The translations under genes were made by a program, and so were the position numbers. A stretch of 64,000 nt of DNA from Mastigias papua (Eukaryota > Cnidaria > Scyphozoa > Rhizostomeae > Mastigiidae), in contig OZ025269.1 of NCBI GenBank assembly GCA_964019165.1, positions 18,293,187 through 18,357,186 on the forward strand, written 5' to 3'. Positions within the stretch are counted from its first letter, which is position 1. Each line of letters begins with the position of its first letter. Positions 1 to 12,249 of this stretch are shown here, piece after piece. A model generated the notes under the pieces. It did not search any database and had not been told where the DNA came from. It saw nothing but the letters and a program-made list of their open reading frames with translations.

Positions 1-60
1 TTGAGTAGAAAGTATGCAACTTTTTAAACTCTATTTCCACTTCATATCTTTGAAACATTA

Positions 61-450
61 GAGGTCATCCATAAAGTATGTATGCTCAAAATCGATGCAT
101 TTTTGACCAACCTACCCACCACATACATGTGAGTACACTTCTACCTTCAGCCACCCGCCACCTATTTGTAAATGTCTAATTTTTGCCCATTTTTAGCAAC
201 AGCTTTTCATTAAGTGAGCAAAACATGCATTAACTTCTCATTTTTTCTTAAGTAATTGCTGCAGCATTATCACCTTGTGCCATTTCACACACTTATTCCC
301 TCAGTTTGCATGACAGATAGGCCTATTTGTAGAGCACACCTTTATCTGCACACTATTACCTTTGCCAGCCCACCCACCCTGTATGTGTGATAGGCTTTTA
401 ACTTTACCCACCACCAATCCTGATTGCATACATACTTTCTGGATGGCCTC
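61..450. mobile_element. MITE-like element, PIF/Harbinger-type
   Basis: The two ends form terminal inverted repeats of about 25 bp (start GAGGTCATCCATAAAGTATG, end the complement with two mismatches). The element is flanked on both sides by TTA (58-60 and 451-453), the 3-bp TWA target duplication typical of PIF/Harbinger elements. No coding capacity is visible in its 390 bp, so it is non-autonomous. Superfamily assignment is inferred from TSD length only. It lies just upstream of the first visible exon of the left-hand gene, in an intron or 5' region. Confidence 0.7.
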
Positions 451-496
451 TTATGTTACACTCACAAAACTGACTCAATATTTGTTCTTTCCATAG

Positions 497-3400
497 ACAT
501 CCCTAACACTAGATCAGTTTCACAATTTGATGTCTCAAAGTGAGAAATATCAGGAGCCATCCTCTAGTGTAAACATTGTGAAGGAAAAAAGTGGACTGGA
601 ACTAGAACCAGATGCAAATACCATTGATGTTGAAATCAACAAAGATACAGCAAATGACAATGAAACTAGAAATCAAAGTGAATATGAAGTGAAATCAACT
701 GATGTAAGCACATAGTTTGTTTTCCTTTAGCATAAAAGAGAATCTATATGAGTAGAGCATTGTTGACAGAGACATAGGAACCAGGGGGACATAGGAATCA
801 GGGGGACACAGGAACTGGGAGGACGTAGGAACCACAGTACTTGTAGATGCTTGTCATATATTTAATGTTTGATTTTCAGAATTTTTATGGTTTTGTGTAG
901 CTCAGAGGCCTCTTGAGCACAAATGGCAAGAGATGGTCCCTTTCATTCTCTCCAATTCTCTTTTAGGCACTGAGAAGTCTTTGTGTATATCAGTATGATC
1001 CTGAAATTGATAATGAAGAAATCTTATCAAATATCAAAGAAATTGAGAGAGAAGATGGTGAAAATGTTGATGAAGCAAATGTTTTGATTGGTATTAAGAC
1101 TAAAATAGAACATGAGTTAGTATCTCAAGATGAGAAGAGAGAAGTTCCAGAAAATGAGGATAGTGAAAATAGTATTGATAATACAAAAGTCAGAGAGTTG
1201 AATTTGAACCTTCAGGATGATGAAGAGCTTAGGAGGAAAATTGAGCCTTTGCTTGTTTATAAAGATGAGTATGTACTGCATGAATGTATATCTTTGTCTT
1301 ATGTGGAGCTGTTTAAGTGTACTTTTGGTTTTCCCCCACACAATTCATACCCAACATGCTTAAGCAGGCTCAACTGATATGTTTCATTTTCATTTACCCT
1401 ATATTTAGCAATGTTTTTAAATCTGACATGTAGCTAGTAAATCTTAGTCTTTATGTGGTATGTTATGTTTGTGGGACACTGGGATGTGGGACACTGGAAA
1501 TGGGGGTAGTATGTTTTGTAACTTACTAGTAAAGCAGGATTATTGCTTTTAACTAAAAGTAAAGCTTATTACACCCCTGTGTACAACTACCTAGTTACAA
1601 AAATATTTAGATAAGTGTAAAGTTGACTTGAAGTTAATGAGTTTGAAATTTCTTAGGAGTTTGGATAATAGTCTCACATCCTTTCAACATAGCTCTCTGC
1701 TGTTGCACAATGAGACAGAATTTTCAGTATGCAGTACCACACTTGATATCATTCAAGCATTTCTGCTTTTGTTTGAGTGTTTCGGAGAGCACTTGCCCTG
1801 ATTTAATCTCCTCTTTATATCTATTTGCTACCAATATCTTACATTTCATTTTTTGTGCTTCAGTTTTGTTTCCAATTGAATAAATTTATTTTAAATTCAA
1901 GTTGTTATCTTTTGGATTTTAGTCCAGACATGTATGACAGGATAATTGCTCCTGAAATCAGAGGAAAAAAGTTCAAGATTTCAAATGATGGTCAATGTCC
2001 AAGGTGTCATCACAAAAGAAATGTTTTTGTTATTCTAGATTTGTAAGTATACCCACACATCAGAGTTTTGCGTGGTATTATATATATGTATATTGGATGA
2101 TAAATGAATGTGTGATGACTGATTCAACTTATTCTTGTAGAGAGAAACCTCTGTTTAGATCTTCTGATTTGTCTCAGTTAAAAGTAATTTCTGTTTTGCT
2201 TTAGAGTGGAAATTGTACTATGTGTATTTTTCTTGTTTTTATTTCAGTAGATGTTTAATTTAATTTAGCTATTGAACATATTAAGATTGTAGTAATTCCT
2301 TATTTATTGGGACAAGGGGAAGGGAGAGACACATAGAATAAAACATACTTTTGCAACAGAAAGCTGGTTTTCTTTTGTTCTGGAATGCATCAGCATTGTA
2401 CCAGAGAGAGTATAATTCTTGGGTGGAACTACTTCAATCATGGATATTGTCTCTTGCATGAACAATATTCACTGAAAGTACTTGGGACACTTGCAAAAAT
2501 GATAAAAACCATATTCCTCTCAACTTTGTGGTCTTTCCCCCCAAACTTGACCCCCATCCCCCTTTGAACAATGTTGTTTCATCTTTGAGAAATTTGAAAC
2601 AGTTGTTCAAGTGAAATTTTTCCATTTTCTCATGAACTTCTCCCAAAGAGTAGCATTGTTTAGGGGAGAAGGGGATCAAGGTTAAGTATAGAAGTAAGTA
2701 CATGGAAAAGTGTCCCAGACTATTGACAATTAGTGTAATTTCCTAAGACGGAGGTTATGTTCAGTAAAGTTGAGATATGGTAGTATGGAAAACCCCTAGA
2801 AAAGTTGTATTCAAGGGGGTGAAAATTTTTAGAAAAATCCATAAGTTTTGATTTTTGCTTCAAAACTGGATTGCTGGCTGATCATTTCCTGAAATATAAG
2901 TGGAATGGCTCTGTGGACAAATTTTGGAAGGGAATTTTGGATATTTTTGGATATAAATGCTTGCAAAGTAATCGGACTGCTGCATATTGCTGCCCTATCT
3001 CCTTCGTGTGGGCCAAGAAAATATATCTGACGTCAAGCCAGTTCTTTGACTCAGGCAAACGGAATATAATTGGAAATTTCCAGGTACGTAGCTTATGTTC
3101 CCTTACATGTCACTTACAGTTTTTAATAGTTTGCCATTTCGTATATGCATTTTGGAGGTTATGAACAATTAGTTTTGTAAAACTGTTTACACCGCGTTTA
3201 TAAATACTGAGGTGCCTTGACGTTTTATCTTTAGCCTATTTCCAATGGGAGATATGCCAGAAATTTGCAACTATCTGATAGCAAAGGGCCAAGCTGTTCT
3301 TTGGTCTAGCCAAGATGACAGCCATTGTAAGGTGACCGCTTCTTTTATATTGTTTGTCTTCGAAGTCAAATCATTTATGTCGTCATCTGAAGATTAACTG

Positions 3401-6400
3401 ATTTTGGATCTCATAGAATATATTCCCTCTCTGTTTTTATTAACATGATATCAGTTCTGTATTAAACTTATGTTGTCCTTGTTTGGACTATCAGTCACAC
3501 GTACTATACTGTTGATTGAAACATAAGAATCCAGATTCTATCTTGTTAAACGACAGCTTGCTCCTTTTTAGGACCCACCGACGATGTTATGCAGAGGCAA
3601 ATGCCATACTGACCCTTCGAAATGCGGATTTAATCTTAACTGGAATAAAACAGACCTAGAAAGCATTTTTTTCTTTCCTACTGAAGAAAAGCCCAAAAGT
3701 CCAAATAGCTTAAAGACAGAGGTAAGAGATTAGAATGGATCAACTGGTTGGAAGTCGTCCTGTTTTGTTGGCTGTATAAGCCCTCATGCCACCGATAGCA
3801 GTAGATCTCTTTTGTACTTTTGTTTACACGTTCTGTCATGGCTTTGTCACCTTTTATCTAGTGGTTTGTAGCAATTTTACTGTAGTATAGGTCGTATTGC
3901 GGTGTACTGCGCCCGCGCGGGTCACACATTGTGAAGTGCCAGCAGAGTCTCCAGCCTGTATAGAATAAAGAGCATTTTTCCTTTTGGCATTAGCGAATGG
4001 CCGTTTTCTGGTGACGCGGAGTCTACTTCTATGCAAGAGAGGTTTCTTAAACCGTGCGGCAATGTACAATAATTTGTACTTGATCCATGTAGACCGGATG
4101 AACGAATGGGTATTTCTCAGCCCTTTTGTTTGGTGCACATTGTAACATTGAATTAGTTAATCGGTTTTTCTCAACGTTTTTCCTTCATTCACATTGTAAA
4201 ACCGGGTCAGTGAATCGGTTTTTCTGGCACGCCTTCGAAGTCTTCATCTCCAATCATTTGTTAACAGCAGACCAAAGGATCTTCAACTTCCAATCTGTAT
4301 TATATTCCTGTTGAGCTCCAGTGTTTCTGATGGCGTACCATTTTGGCCATTCTTTGTCTTGAATGTAGTAGCAAACGTCACGAGCTGGCTTGAGGGCATT
4401 TATGTAAGAACTCCGATTTTGTCCTATTTCAGTGGTAAGTCATTTATCTCGTTGAACTCTATCATCAATAGTATTTGTTAGAATAAACAAACTTTTGGTC
4501 TTTGCTGCGTCATCGCGCAGTTGTGAGGACCTGGACTCCTGCGTGGTATCTTCATCTAGTCATATATTGACATTGATCTTGTGTTTATTGCAGCCAATAG
4601 AAGAAGATGGACTGCATAGCATAAATGGTATGGGTGTTACCTTTGCTATTCAATGAGAATCAGAATTTCGTATGTTTCCGTTCTTCGTTAGTCAGTTTTT
4701 ACGAGTATTTGTTGGCCTATATAGCTTGGGAGTTTTTGATGACCTGCATCACAGTCCAAGGGGTATGTCAGAATTTTTCATGTTTGGTTTAGGCATATTT
4801 TGTGGTTGATATTTCAGATAGCAGCGATTCAAAGTCCTTGGCAGAAACTGGAAATACTTCGAAAAGTAAACGCGAGAAGACAGAAAACGATGAAGCCCGT
4901 ATCGAACCATTTGATGCTGGTCATATTGACATGAAACACTATAAAAGTAATATCTCTTGGGTTGTACTGGACGACTATGTTGGAGAAGGATCTGAAGGTA
5001 CTACACTCTAGCATTGAAGTATTCCTGCATGCTTTCAAGGGCGTATTTGTTGTAGTGACCTGTTTTGGTCATTTCAGCGTGCAAATCCTTTGACTCACAT
5101 GATCTCTCTTGTGCTATTGATAATAAAATGCAGAGTTTTCTCACCTCAGAGGTTGGCAGAGACCAAATGAAAGATGCGCACTCAGTTTTGGTGCAGTGAT
5201 GTTGTTCTGGGCTATCTGGGTGACGGAATTAACTTTTCAGTCCATTGACCAACAGTGCGAAGATCGAGAGCTTTTGCTGGCTCCGAGTAATTCTCCGAGT
5301 AACTCAAGTAAATTCTTTGTGAAGAACTGTGGAGTTTTTGTATGCTTATTGATTGGCCATTAGCAGTCGTCTCCTATTATTTGCAGTGTCTGTGCTCTAC
5401 TTTTTCAATTTTCTATAAAATGATTTTTGGCTCGCTGGCCAACCTTCATTACACGACTCTCGTTGTGATGGCGTTCGTTTGCTTTGCAGATGTCAAAATG
5501 GAAGATGAGTTGATAAAGACTATGCTTGCCTTATCGAGTGCCAAGGAAGACTGGGAGAAAGGCGAGGTAAAATTGTGGTCAGATGATTCTGACGAAGAGG
5601 AGGTGGTTGGCTGTACTGATCAGCCAAATAGATTTTCTCTCGAATCTTCTACCAAAACGACTAATGTTCAAGTTAGCAGCAAATCTTATGCGTTTTCGTG
5701 GGATAGCTACGGAAGCAATCCTTGGGCTCCTGTCGAGCCCACTAAGAAGAAATTTCAAGGTTCTGAATCAAAGCTAGTGATGATCACCACTGGAAAGGCT
5801 CATGTACCCACACTTTTGAACCCGATTGAACCTCAAAGATCAGGGGAAGAAAACGAATCGGGAAAAAAGGAGGAAGCTCAATCAGATGAAAATATTGCGA
5901 TTGCAGATTCTGCTGATAAAGCTGCTGTAACCTCGCCTATTTTGCAAGCCAAAGACTCATCAGATGCTCCTGCAAAGCCCTATGAGAAGAATGAAGGTAA
6001 GACAATTCCTGAAGGCGAAGAGAGCTCAGAAAGCAAACAAAAGCCGTACACTGCAGATGATTATCCGGTGTCAAAGGATGGTGCATGTCCTTATTGTAAA
6101 TCATCAGATGTCGTTTATATTATTATTGACTGTAAAGAAGAAAGTAGTGAGGGTGATAAGGAGGATGAAGACTTGCCGGATATCTTGAGGAAATTGCTGC
6201 GTTACCATCTTGCTTACAAGATGCCGAAAGGTCTGTATCTGAGCATTTGAATGTAGGTTGAAGCGCTTTAGCTGTGTGAATCTTTGCAGTATTACGCTTG
6301 GAGCGAAATTTCATCTTGAGTTTTTGTTGTCTTATTTCATTTTAGAGAGGTTCTTATGTCTGGCACTGAATCAACACTGTCTTGGTATTTTGCTTTTGAG

Positions 6401-7513
6401 ATGTCCAGCATAGCTCTATTGCGGATGAAAGCGATTTTGGGATGCCCTATACTACACACGCTGTATTTTACTGACAGAATTTGCCAGATACCCCTGTTGT
6501 TTGCTTTCTTGTATTGAACAATTTATCTTTTGTTTTGTTAAACCTTTTGCCTCGTATACTCAAACTCAAGATATATAGTCTCATTTTCTCTGCCCGTTAG
6601 CAGTTATTTTAGTATCGACAAAATGTTGCTGGAATTCGTATAGCATTATATACGAGCTGCATTTCTCTTTGTTTATTTGTTGTTCTCGCCGCTCCTTCAT
6701 CTATGTCACAATGCCGGTCTTGTTGTGATCGACTTAGAGTTTCAAACGTTTCTGTAAGAGTTTTAATCAATGCTTCGATGAGTTATTTTGTGATACATTT
6801 CTTATCTATCACTATATTTACCTATATGTGTTCAATGTCTTTGCGAGTGGGTAAATAAATAAATAAATAAATATATATAGTATATATATATATTTATATT
6901 TATTTTTATATTTAAATATGGAAGAAATGTATATATATACAGTATCATCACCTTCCGAAATAGCAACCCTTGCGTGGTTCACTCTTACGCGATTTTGATG
7001 GTTGTGAGCTTATAAGAACGCCTTTAACATTGCTTTTATCAATGATTGTTTTATTCAGATGAGAATGAGCCGCCATCTTTTCAGTGCCTTAGTTGCACTT
7101 ATGGCTTTAACCTGGATTGGAGCTCTACTGATCTTGAGACAATCTATGGTCAAAAGCTAAAGCAAGCTGAAAAGAATGTAGACAGAGATTATAGCGCAGA
7201 CCATTCTGCTGCCAATGTAGAGCACGAAGGCAATTCTGCTTACAGCGCGTCTGATCATGCACATCAGATGCCTGGAGGGTAATGGACGAGTTTGTTTATG
7301 TTCATTTGAAAGATAGATTTTTCTCCCAGGTCTATTTCAGTTTGAGTATACCCCTGCACTTTTGGGCTTGCTATATTTATTTATCTTTTCGTGTGGTCCA
7401 AAAACTGGTTAGTTGATAAGCAAAAGCGTAACGCACGTGCTGATTGGTTCGAGGTATTGATTTGCCGATTTATGATTTTTCAGCTCGATTAATTGATTAA
7501 TTGATTGATTGCT

Positions 7514-7558
<45 letters not shown>

Positions 7559-9246
7559 CATTAGTTGATCTAAAGATCTTTCTGTTCCTCAAGTGATTGA
7601 CTCACAAATTTTATATTCTATTATTTATTTCAAAATTGTTTGGTAGTGATTGATTCCTTGTACATCTACATCTTCCTTTTATCTTTGCACTTATTTCTGC
7701 AATTTAGCCAGTAATAGTAACGTTTAATAGCCCTTGGTTCCATCGTCATGATTCGATTCTCCTAGACAGAAGCTTTTGAGTTTCTTACATTAGTTTATTT
7801 TCCCTCGGTTTTTATATCCTGTCATGTATTAGTTGTGTTTCCTTATTTACTTGTCTTTTATTTTCAAGCAGCGCTGGATACCCAGCCTTCTATTTCGCAT
7901 CGCCTTTCATGGGTTACTATCCAGCCATGGGGATCGCGGCAATGCCATACCCCTCTTTCTACCAACCACAATATATGCCTGGGTACTTTCCATCGCCTCA
8001 TGGATACCCCAGTTACATGGCCCATCCTTCTGGTATGCCTTACACCACTCCTGATGGACGTAATTTCGATGCCAGAGGGTCGCATTGGGCACGCGGCCGT
8101 GGATTTGTGAGGGATCGGATAAGAGGTGGAAAGCAAGCAAGCCTTAACTCGGAGAGAATCCCCACTAAAACCAAATCAGAGGACTCTTTAAACAGCGAAA
8201 CATCAAAAAGTCAATCGAACTTGCAAGCGGTAGACAATCAATTGGTAGCAGACAACAACGGAGAGAAGGAAAAGGAAAATATTGCGGAAAGAAAAGAAAG
8301 TCAGTTGGAAAGTACCATGAACAGTGCAATGAAAACAGCTGCCAACTTAGAGGTAAGATTTAAAGAATTTTTATCAATGAAAGATACAGGCTTGAAAATT
8401 TATGAGAATCAATAACTATTGCGGCAATTATTCTCGCACCTTTTGCTTATAAAAATTTTTTTTAAACCTTTGGTAAGCTTTCCCGGAGTTTGTGCCACCG
8501 TTCAAGAATTAAAATTGAGAGCGATGGCCTTTGCAATGATTAGTCCGTAGGCCAATGTTGTCTGTTAGAATTAAGGTGGGTGAACTGTAGATGTCTTCGC
8601 TGCTAAATGCCCGCGCACCTGTGTGTGTGTTTGTGTTTGTGTAAATCTTGCTCTGTGTTGATTCATTTGTATTCATTTCTTCCAGAGGAAACCTCTTATC
8701 TCAGACAATAATACTTTGAGCATTACTACAGACAAGACAGATACTGGGCTACGATTTATTGAAGATCAGCCTCTAGCACCGGGGGTTGATACGATGGAAG
8801 ATAGAGTTGTTTTTGCTCCGAAGGAGAAGAATGAAGGACCAAATGAGAGTAAGCCTTGTGAGAATCAGGTAGTGGAGTCTATAGATATCGCTGACCCAGC
8901 TCCCCCGGGTGTCATTACCCCTACATCGCCAAGTGTCATTCATTCATCCTTGTCAGTTGTTCACGCTGATAGAAGTATTTCGCAGGAATCTCAATTTGTG
9001 TTAGTAGATGATTCCAGTGCTAAAGAATCACCAGAAGTTGAAGAAGAAAATACAGAAGGAAATGTTGAAACGAAGAGAAGTAAACTCGAAGATCGTGGTG
9101 CTGATGAAGAGGACAGTACTGCAGTAGAAGATGAGGAGACTGAAGCTGCACCTAAAAGAATTACACGTAGTAAAGGTCGTGCTCGTGGACGTGGACGCGG
9201 TCGTGGAAGGGGTAAACGAAAGAGCACTGGCATTAAAAAGACTTAG
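497..9246 (+). CDS. Large acidic protein with two four-cysteine modules and RG-rich C-terminus (5' end outside or unseen)
   Basis: I do not recognise this gene. Modelled exons: 497-703, 967-1268, 1923-2042, 3235-3331, 3572-3721, 4594-4627, 4818-4997, 5078-5151, 5241-5307, 5490-6230, 7059-7278, 7869-8352, 8686-9246. All junctions are GT-AG and phases close, giving 1078 codons and a stop; the true start is not seen. The protein is rich in Asp/Glu/Ser/Lys. Residues about 190-272 and 606-684 (window numbering) are two diverged copies of one module: DGxCPxC, a hydrophobic strand ending in D, then D(L/M)P(D/E)I, a second Cys pair, and GFNLxWxxTDLExI. Four cysteines in two pairs suggest a zinc ribbon. 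Next comes a Tyr/Pro/Gly/Met-rich stretch (GYYPAMG...), RGRG-type sequence, and a basic tail with repeated RGR. This composition suggests a nuclear RNA- or chromatin-associated protein; that is inference only. The splice choice at 3331 (donor GTGACC) is the weakest. Confidence 0.72.
776..832. repeat. Short tandem repeat, about 18-bp unit
   Basis: About three imperfect copies of a unit like GGGGGACATAGGAACCA lie in the intron between the first two visible exons. No function is visible. Confidence 0.5.
2483..2717. mobile_element. MITE copy 1 (TGGGACACTT termini)
   Basis: The element starts TGGGACACTT and ends AAGTGTCCCA, with internal C-rich and G-rich arms around CAATGTT/AGCATTG that can also pair. 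A second copy of nearly the same length lies at 11766-12003, with the same termini and the same internal arrangement. It sits in an intron of the left-hand gene. There is no coding capacity and the superfamily is not assigned. Confidence 0.55.
6855..6945. repeat. AAAT/TA-rich simple repeat
   Basis: Runs of AAAT followed by TATATA and TTTATATTTA in the intron between the exons ending at 6230 and starting at 7059. The rest of this 828-bp intron shows no other feature. Confidence 0.7.
7485..7558. repeat. (GATT)n microsatellite
   Basis: About 16 near-perfect GATT units in the 590-bp intron between exons 7059-7278 and 7869-8352. Nothing else is seen in this intron. Confidence 0.85.
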
Positions 9247-9415
9247 CACAGTGTACTTTACAAAACAAATGGTTGGTAGGTGACATAGAAACATGAGAGT
9301 ACAGATATGAGAAGTGGAAAAACGTTTGCTCTTACGTCAAAGTTGAAAAGCAACTTAGCATTTTTTTGAAATTTGGGAATGTACAAATAAGATATTGTTG
9401 GTCAGCAATGTGAAA

Positions 9416-9421
9416 AATAAA
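9416..9421 (+). terminator. Candidate polyadenylation signal of the left-hand gene
   Basis: AATAAA about 170 nt downstream of the stop codon at 9246. Position and sequence fit a poly(A) signal; no transcript evidence is available. Confidence 0.45.
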
Positions 9422-10263
9422 AAGGCCATGTCTCAGTTGGTGGATTAGAACCAATGGAACAAGTGAAGAAAGCTCTCGAGCGTTTAGGCTCGTGTTTGGG
9501 TGACCACACTTACTTAAAATATAAAGAGCATATTTAGTTTTACCACACATTTTAGAAAATAGCCCAATTCTTTTATCTATTTACCCTGCCTGTAGAGGAT
9601 GTTTACCCTAGCAAAATCATTCCTAGGACCATGTAAATAGTTCTGAAGGAAAATTCAGGATTAATTTGCTTTGTAGCCCACGTGATAGCTTATATTAAAT
9701 TCTTTTTCCACACTTGGACTTGCTGTATGTTCGATTTAGATGTATCTAAGGCGGCAAGAAAACTACCCTGTTGCCTCTTATCAAAATGAGAACACGTTGA
9801 TGTTCATAGGGTGTATAAGTGTCTCCCGGTATGGAATGCTGTATTCCCGATATTCACTCTAATGTGACAATGCCTTATTGGTTTCGACGCCTCTTTCAAG
9901 CGACCATACCCCTTGATAATTTTAAGTGCCAAGTGACAGTAATTCTCGTATTTTTCATTATGCGTTTGTTTCCTTTTGGCAACTCTCACAGTATGTAGGT
10001 TTTTATTCATTTATTGTTAAGAAAATCGTAGCCCGAATGCCTTTACAGAAATACGAGTTTATACAAAGCTTGATTTTATTTGATGGTCCAAGGGTCTTTA
10101 AGACTCTTAGGAGTCACACTAGTGGAGTTTTCTCATCTCTTTCGGGTTTTTATCTTCTTTTTATATAAGTTTTCATGAGTATGGGAAACATCTTTGGTTT
10201 TGTTCAAAAAACAGTTCTCTTGTAATATCAATCCATGTCCACATCCTTTGCATCATTCTTATT

Positions 10264-10385
10264 CCGGTTATTGTTGGGTTATTGCTGGGTTATTGTTGGG
10301 TTATTGCTGGGTTATTGCTGGGTTATTATTGAGTTATTGTTGGGTTATTGTTGATTTATTGTTGGGTTATTGTTGGGTTATTGAG
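10264..10385. repeat. 11-bp minisatellite, unit TTATTGYTGGG
   Basis: About eleven tandem units with C/T alternation at one position and a few point changes (for example TTATTATTGAG, TTATTGTTGAT). Confidence 0.85.
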
Positions 10386-11765
10386 TACGGTTATTGGTGC
10401 CATCACCTGCTTGGTACTTGTGTAACTGATGGTGGTAACTGATGGTGGTTACGTATGTTTAAAAGTAGGCCGACGCGTGAATTCTTGGCTCCAGATTCCC
10501 ATTCACTCCTTGACATCTTTCTCGTATATGCTGCTATTGCAAAAACTGCTTTGTGCTTTTCATTCGAAAAACAGCCCATCAGCTATCGGTAGTTTTTGGG
10601 TATAGCCAAGGAATCCTCCCTAGAATATGAATCACCATATTCACTTTCATGTTTAGAAGCCAGTGATTGGAGGTTGGATATTGAGCCTTGATAACGTTCA
10701 AAGATTAGGTCCGACACACTTTTTTACAAGAATACCTAATTTTTCGCTGAGCCTTAATATTCTTAGCTTTTTTATTTCGAGCCTAAGAATATTCTTAAAT
10801 TATTCTTAAATTTTGGTGATTTTGTGCATTGGTGCTCGTATAGACTATATTCTTATCATGAAAAGCGTGTAACTGACACTTTCCAAAGCGTGGCTGAGTC
10901 GCATTAAATGACTCAGAGACCCGACAAGTAAAGCTCACACTTGTTTTGTATTCTAGAGAAGACTCAAGTAAGCAAAAACCCTAGGCCTTAATGAAACTTG
11001 AGCCTTGCATTGTTCTTAAATTATTCTGAAATTTCTGCGCTTTTCAGCCTTGATATTCTTATAGACTATATTCTTACAAAAGAAAGTGTGTATGCGGAAA
11101 GAAATCAATGTTAGTTATTTTCATATACTATGGTCATTCATGGACCTTTTTCGGGCCCTTTTGGCTTTAATCCAAGAAATGGCTTCCATCGAATTCCTTT
11201 TGAAGTATATGTTTCACAACTGATGTTTGAGACCATGGAAGGAAGGTACCATCAATGTGCAATTTAGCAAATTCAACTTTCTAAATGGTCGGACTTCATT
11301 TTCTGCATTGAGTGATGGATGGTTCAGGATCACAATTGCAAGTTTTTAAGGAAACCTGACTGGAGGCCTAGCGATGAAAGCTCCTTATTTGTGGACCTTT
11401 TTGTCCACCATATTTAGCACGAAAAGTTCCCTAATAGTTCCGTAATTTTAACTGCACATTTAGAGCCATAGACGTTGTGAATGTTCGGTGTTAGGACAGG
11501 GGACGATGGACACTGTCAGTTTCAAATGAAACCCGCATATGAACCACTTATTACGAGGATAGCGCACAATTTCGGCGAATTTGGCGTCTCTATTCTCGAT
11601 TGTTTGCAGTGACAAAAGTATTCATAGTCGAAAAGTTCTTCGTTGACTTCGTCTTGAGCAGTAAAACTTCGTACAATTTTTTGGCCTTCTACATGTGGGC
11701 CTCTTATAAAGAAACTCCATACAAGCCAAAACGTGTAACCAAGCTACAATACCCGCCAAAAGTCC

Positions 11766-12003
11766 TGGGACACTTTGCACTTTTTGCAGTCTGCAACAAA
11801 CTTTCATTCCCCTCTCCCCCTGAAACAATGTTGGTTTTCTGGAGAAGTACCTGCGATAATGGGAAAATTTCGCGTGCACGCCAACTTCAAATGTACCACA
11901 AACGAATCAACATTGTTCTAGGGGGAAGGGGGTGCATGTTTGTAACAACTATGACAATATGTAGAGGAAAATGGTTTTTTATCTGTTTCTTTTAAGTGTC
12001 CCA
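11766..12003. mobile_element. MITE copy 2 (GTCCTGGGACACTT termini)
   Basis: Starts TGGGACACTT and ends AAGTGTCCCA; the inverted match extends outward by GTCC/GGAC. Internally CCCTCTCCCCCTGAAACAATG pairs imperfectly with the later CATTGTTCTAGGGGGAAGGGG, as in the copy at 2483-2717. Length 238 bp against 235 bp for the other copy. It ends about 55 bp before the CRE motif of gene A. Confidence 0.6.
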
Positions 12004-12058
12004 AGGACCTTTGGCGACTATTGTGCATCTGTTGAGTATGCGCGCTGGTAAGGCATTT

Positions 12059-12066
12059 TGACGTCA
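12059..12066 (+). promoter_or_regulatory. Palindromic CRE (TGACGTCA) upstream of coiled-coil gene A
   Basis: A perfect TGACGTCA, the consensus for CREB/ATF bZIP factors, 184 bp upstream of the gene A start codon. Paralogous gene B has the same motif in its promoter, so this is probably a shared control element. A weak TATAAG lies at about 12180. Confidence 0.5.
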
Positions 12067-12249
12067 CAAGATCGAAACTCGTTCTGAATTGGATTGGATC
12101 AGTAGAAGGATTACGAATCATTGCGAACGGTTAGGTACAGGTGCTGTTCAGCAATCTGCAACAATAACAATGGATCCTGTATAAGCGGATGAAACGCATT
12201 TCAGCATCTAATGAAGTCATTTATCGAGGGGCATCGCGAGTTATTTACA

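Larger units (their letters stand above)
9422..12058. other. Intergenic region with decayed repeats
   Basis: No supported gene lies between the left-hand gene and coiled-coil gene A. The stretch holds an 11-bp minisatellite (10264-10385), two imperfect direct copies of an AT-rich segment sharing TATAGACTATATTCTTA (about 10790-10870 and 11012-11095), and a MITE (11766-12003). The remaining sequence gives only short open frames without splice or homology support. Confidence 0.6.

Noticed and set aside
2871..3164. A 97-codon open frame between two exons of the left-hand gene
   Set aside because: Including it as an exon breaks the frame: the next exon (3235) needs one base to complete a codon, which fits the exon ending at 2042 but not this segment. 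The module comparison also joins 2042 directly to 3235, and its acceptor would be poor.
8991..9294. Ser/Arg-rich minus-strand frames opposite the end of the left-hand gene
   Set aside because: Shadows of the acidic/RG-rich last exon; no splice or start support.
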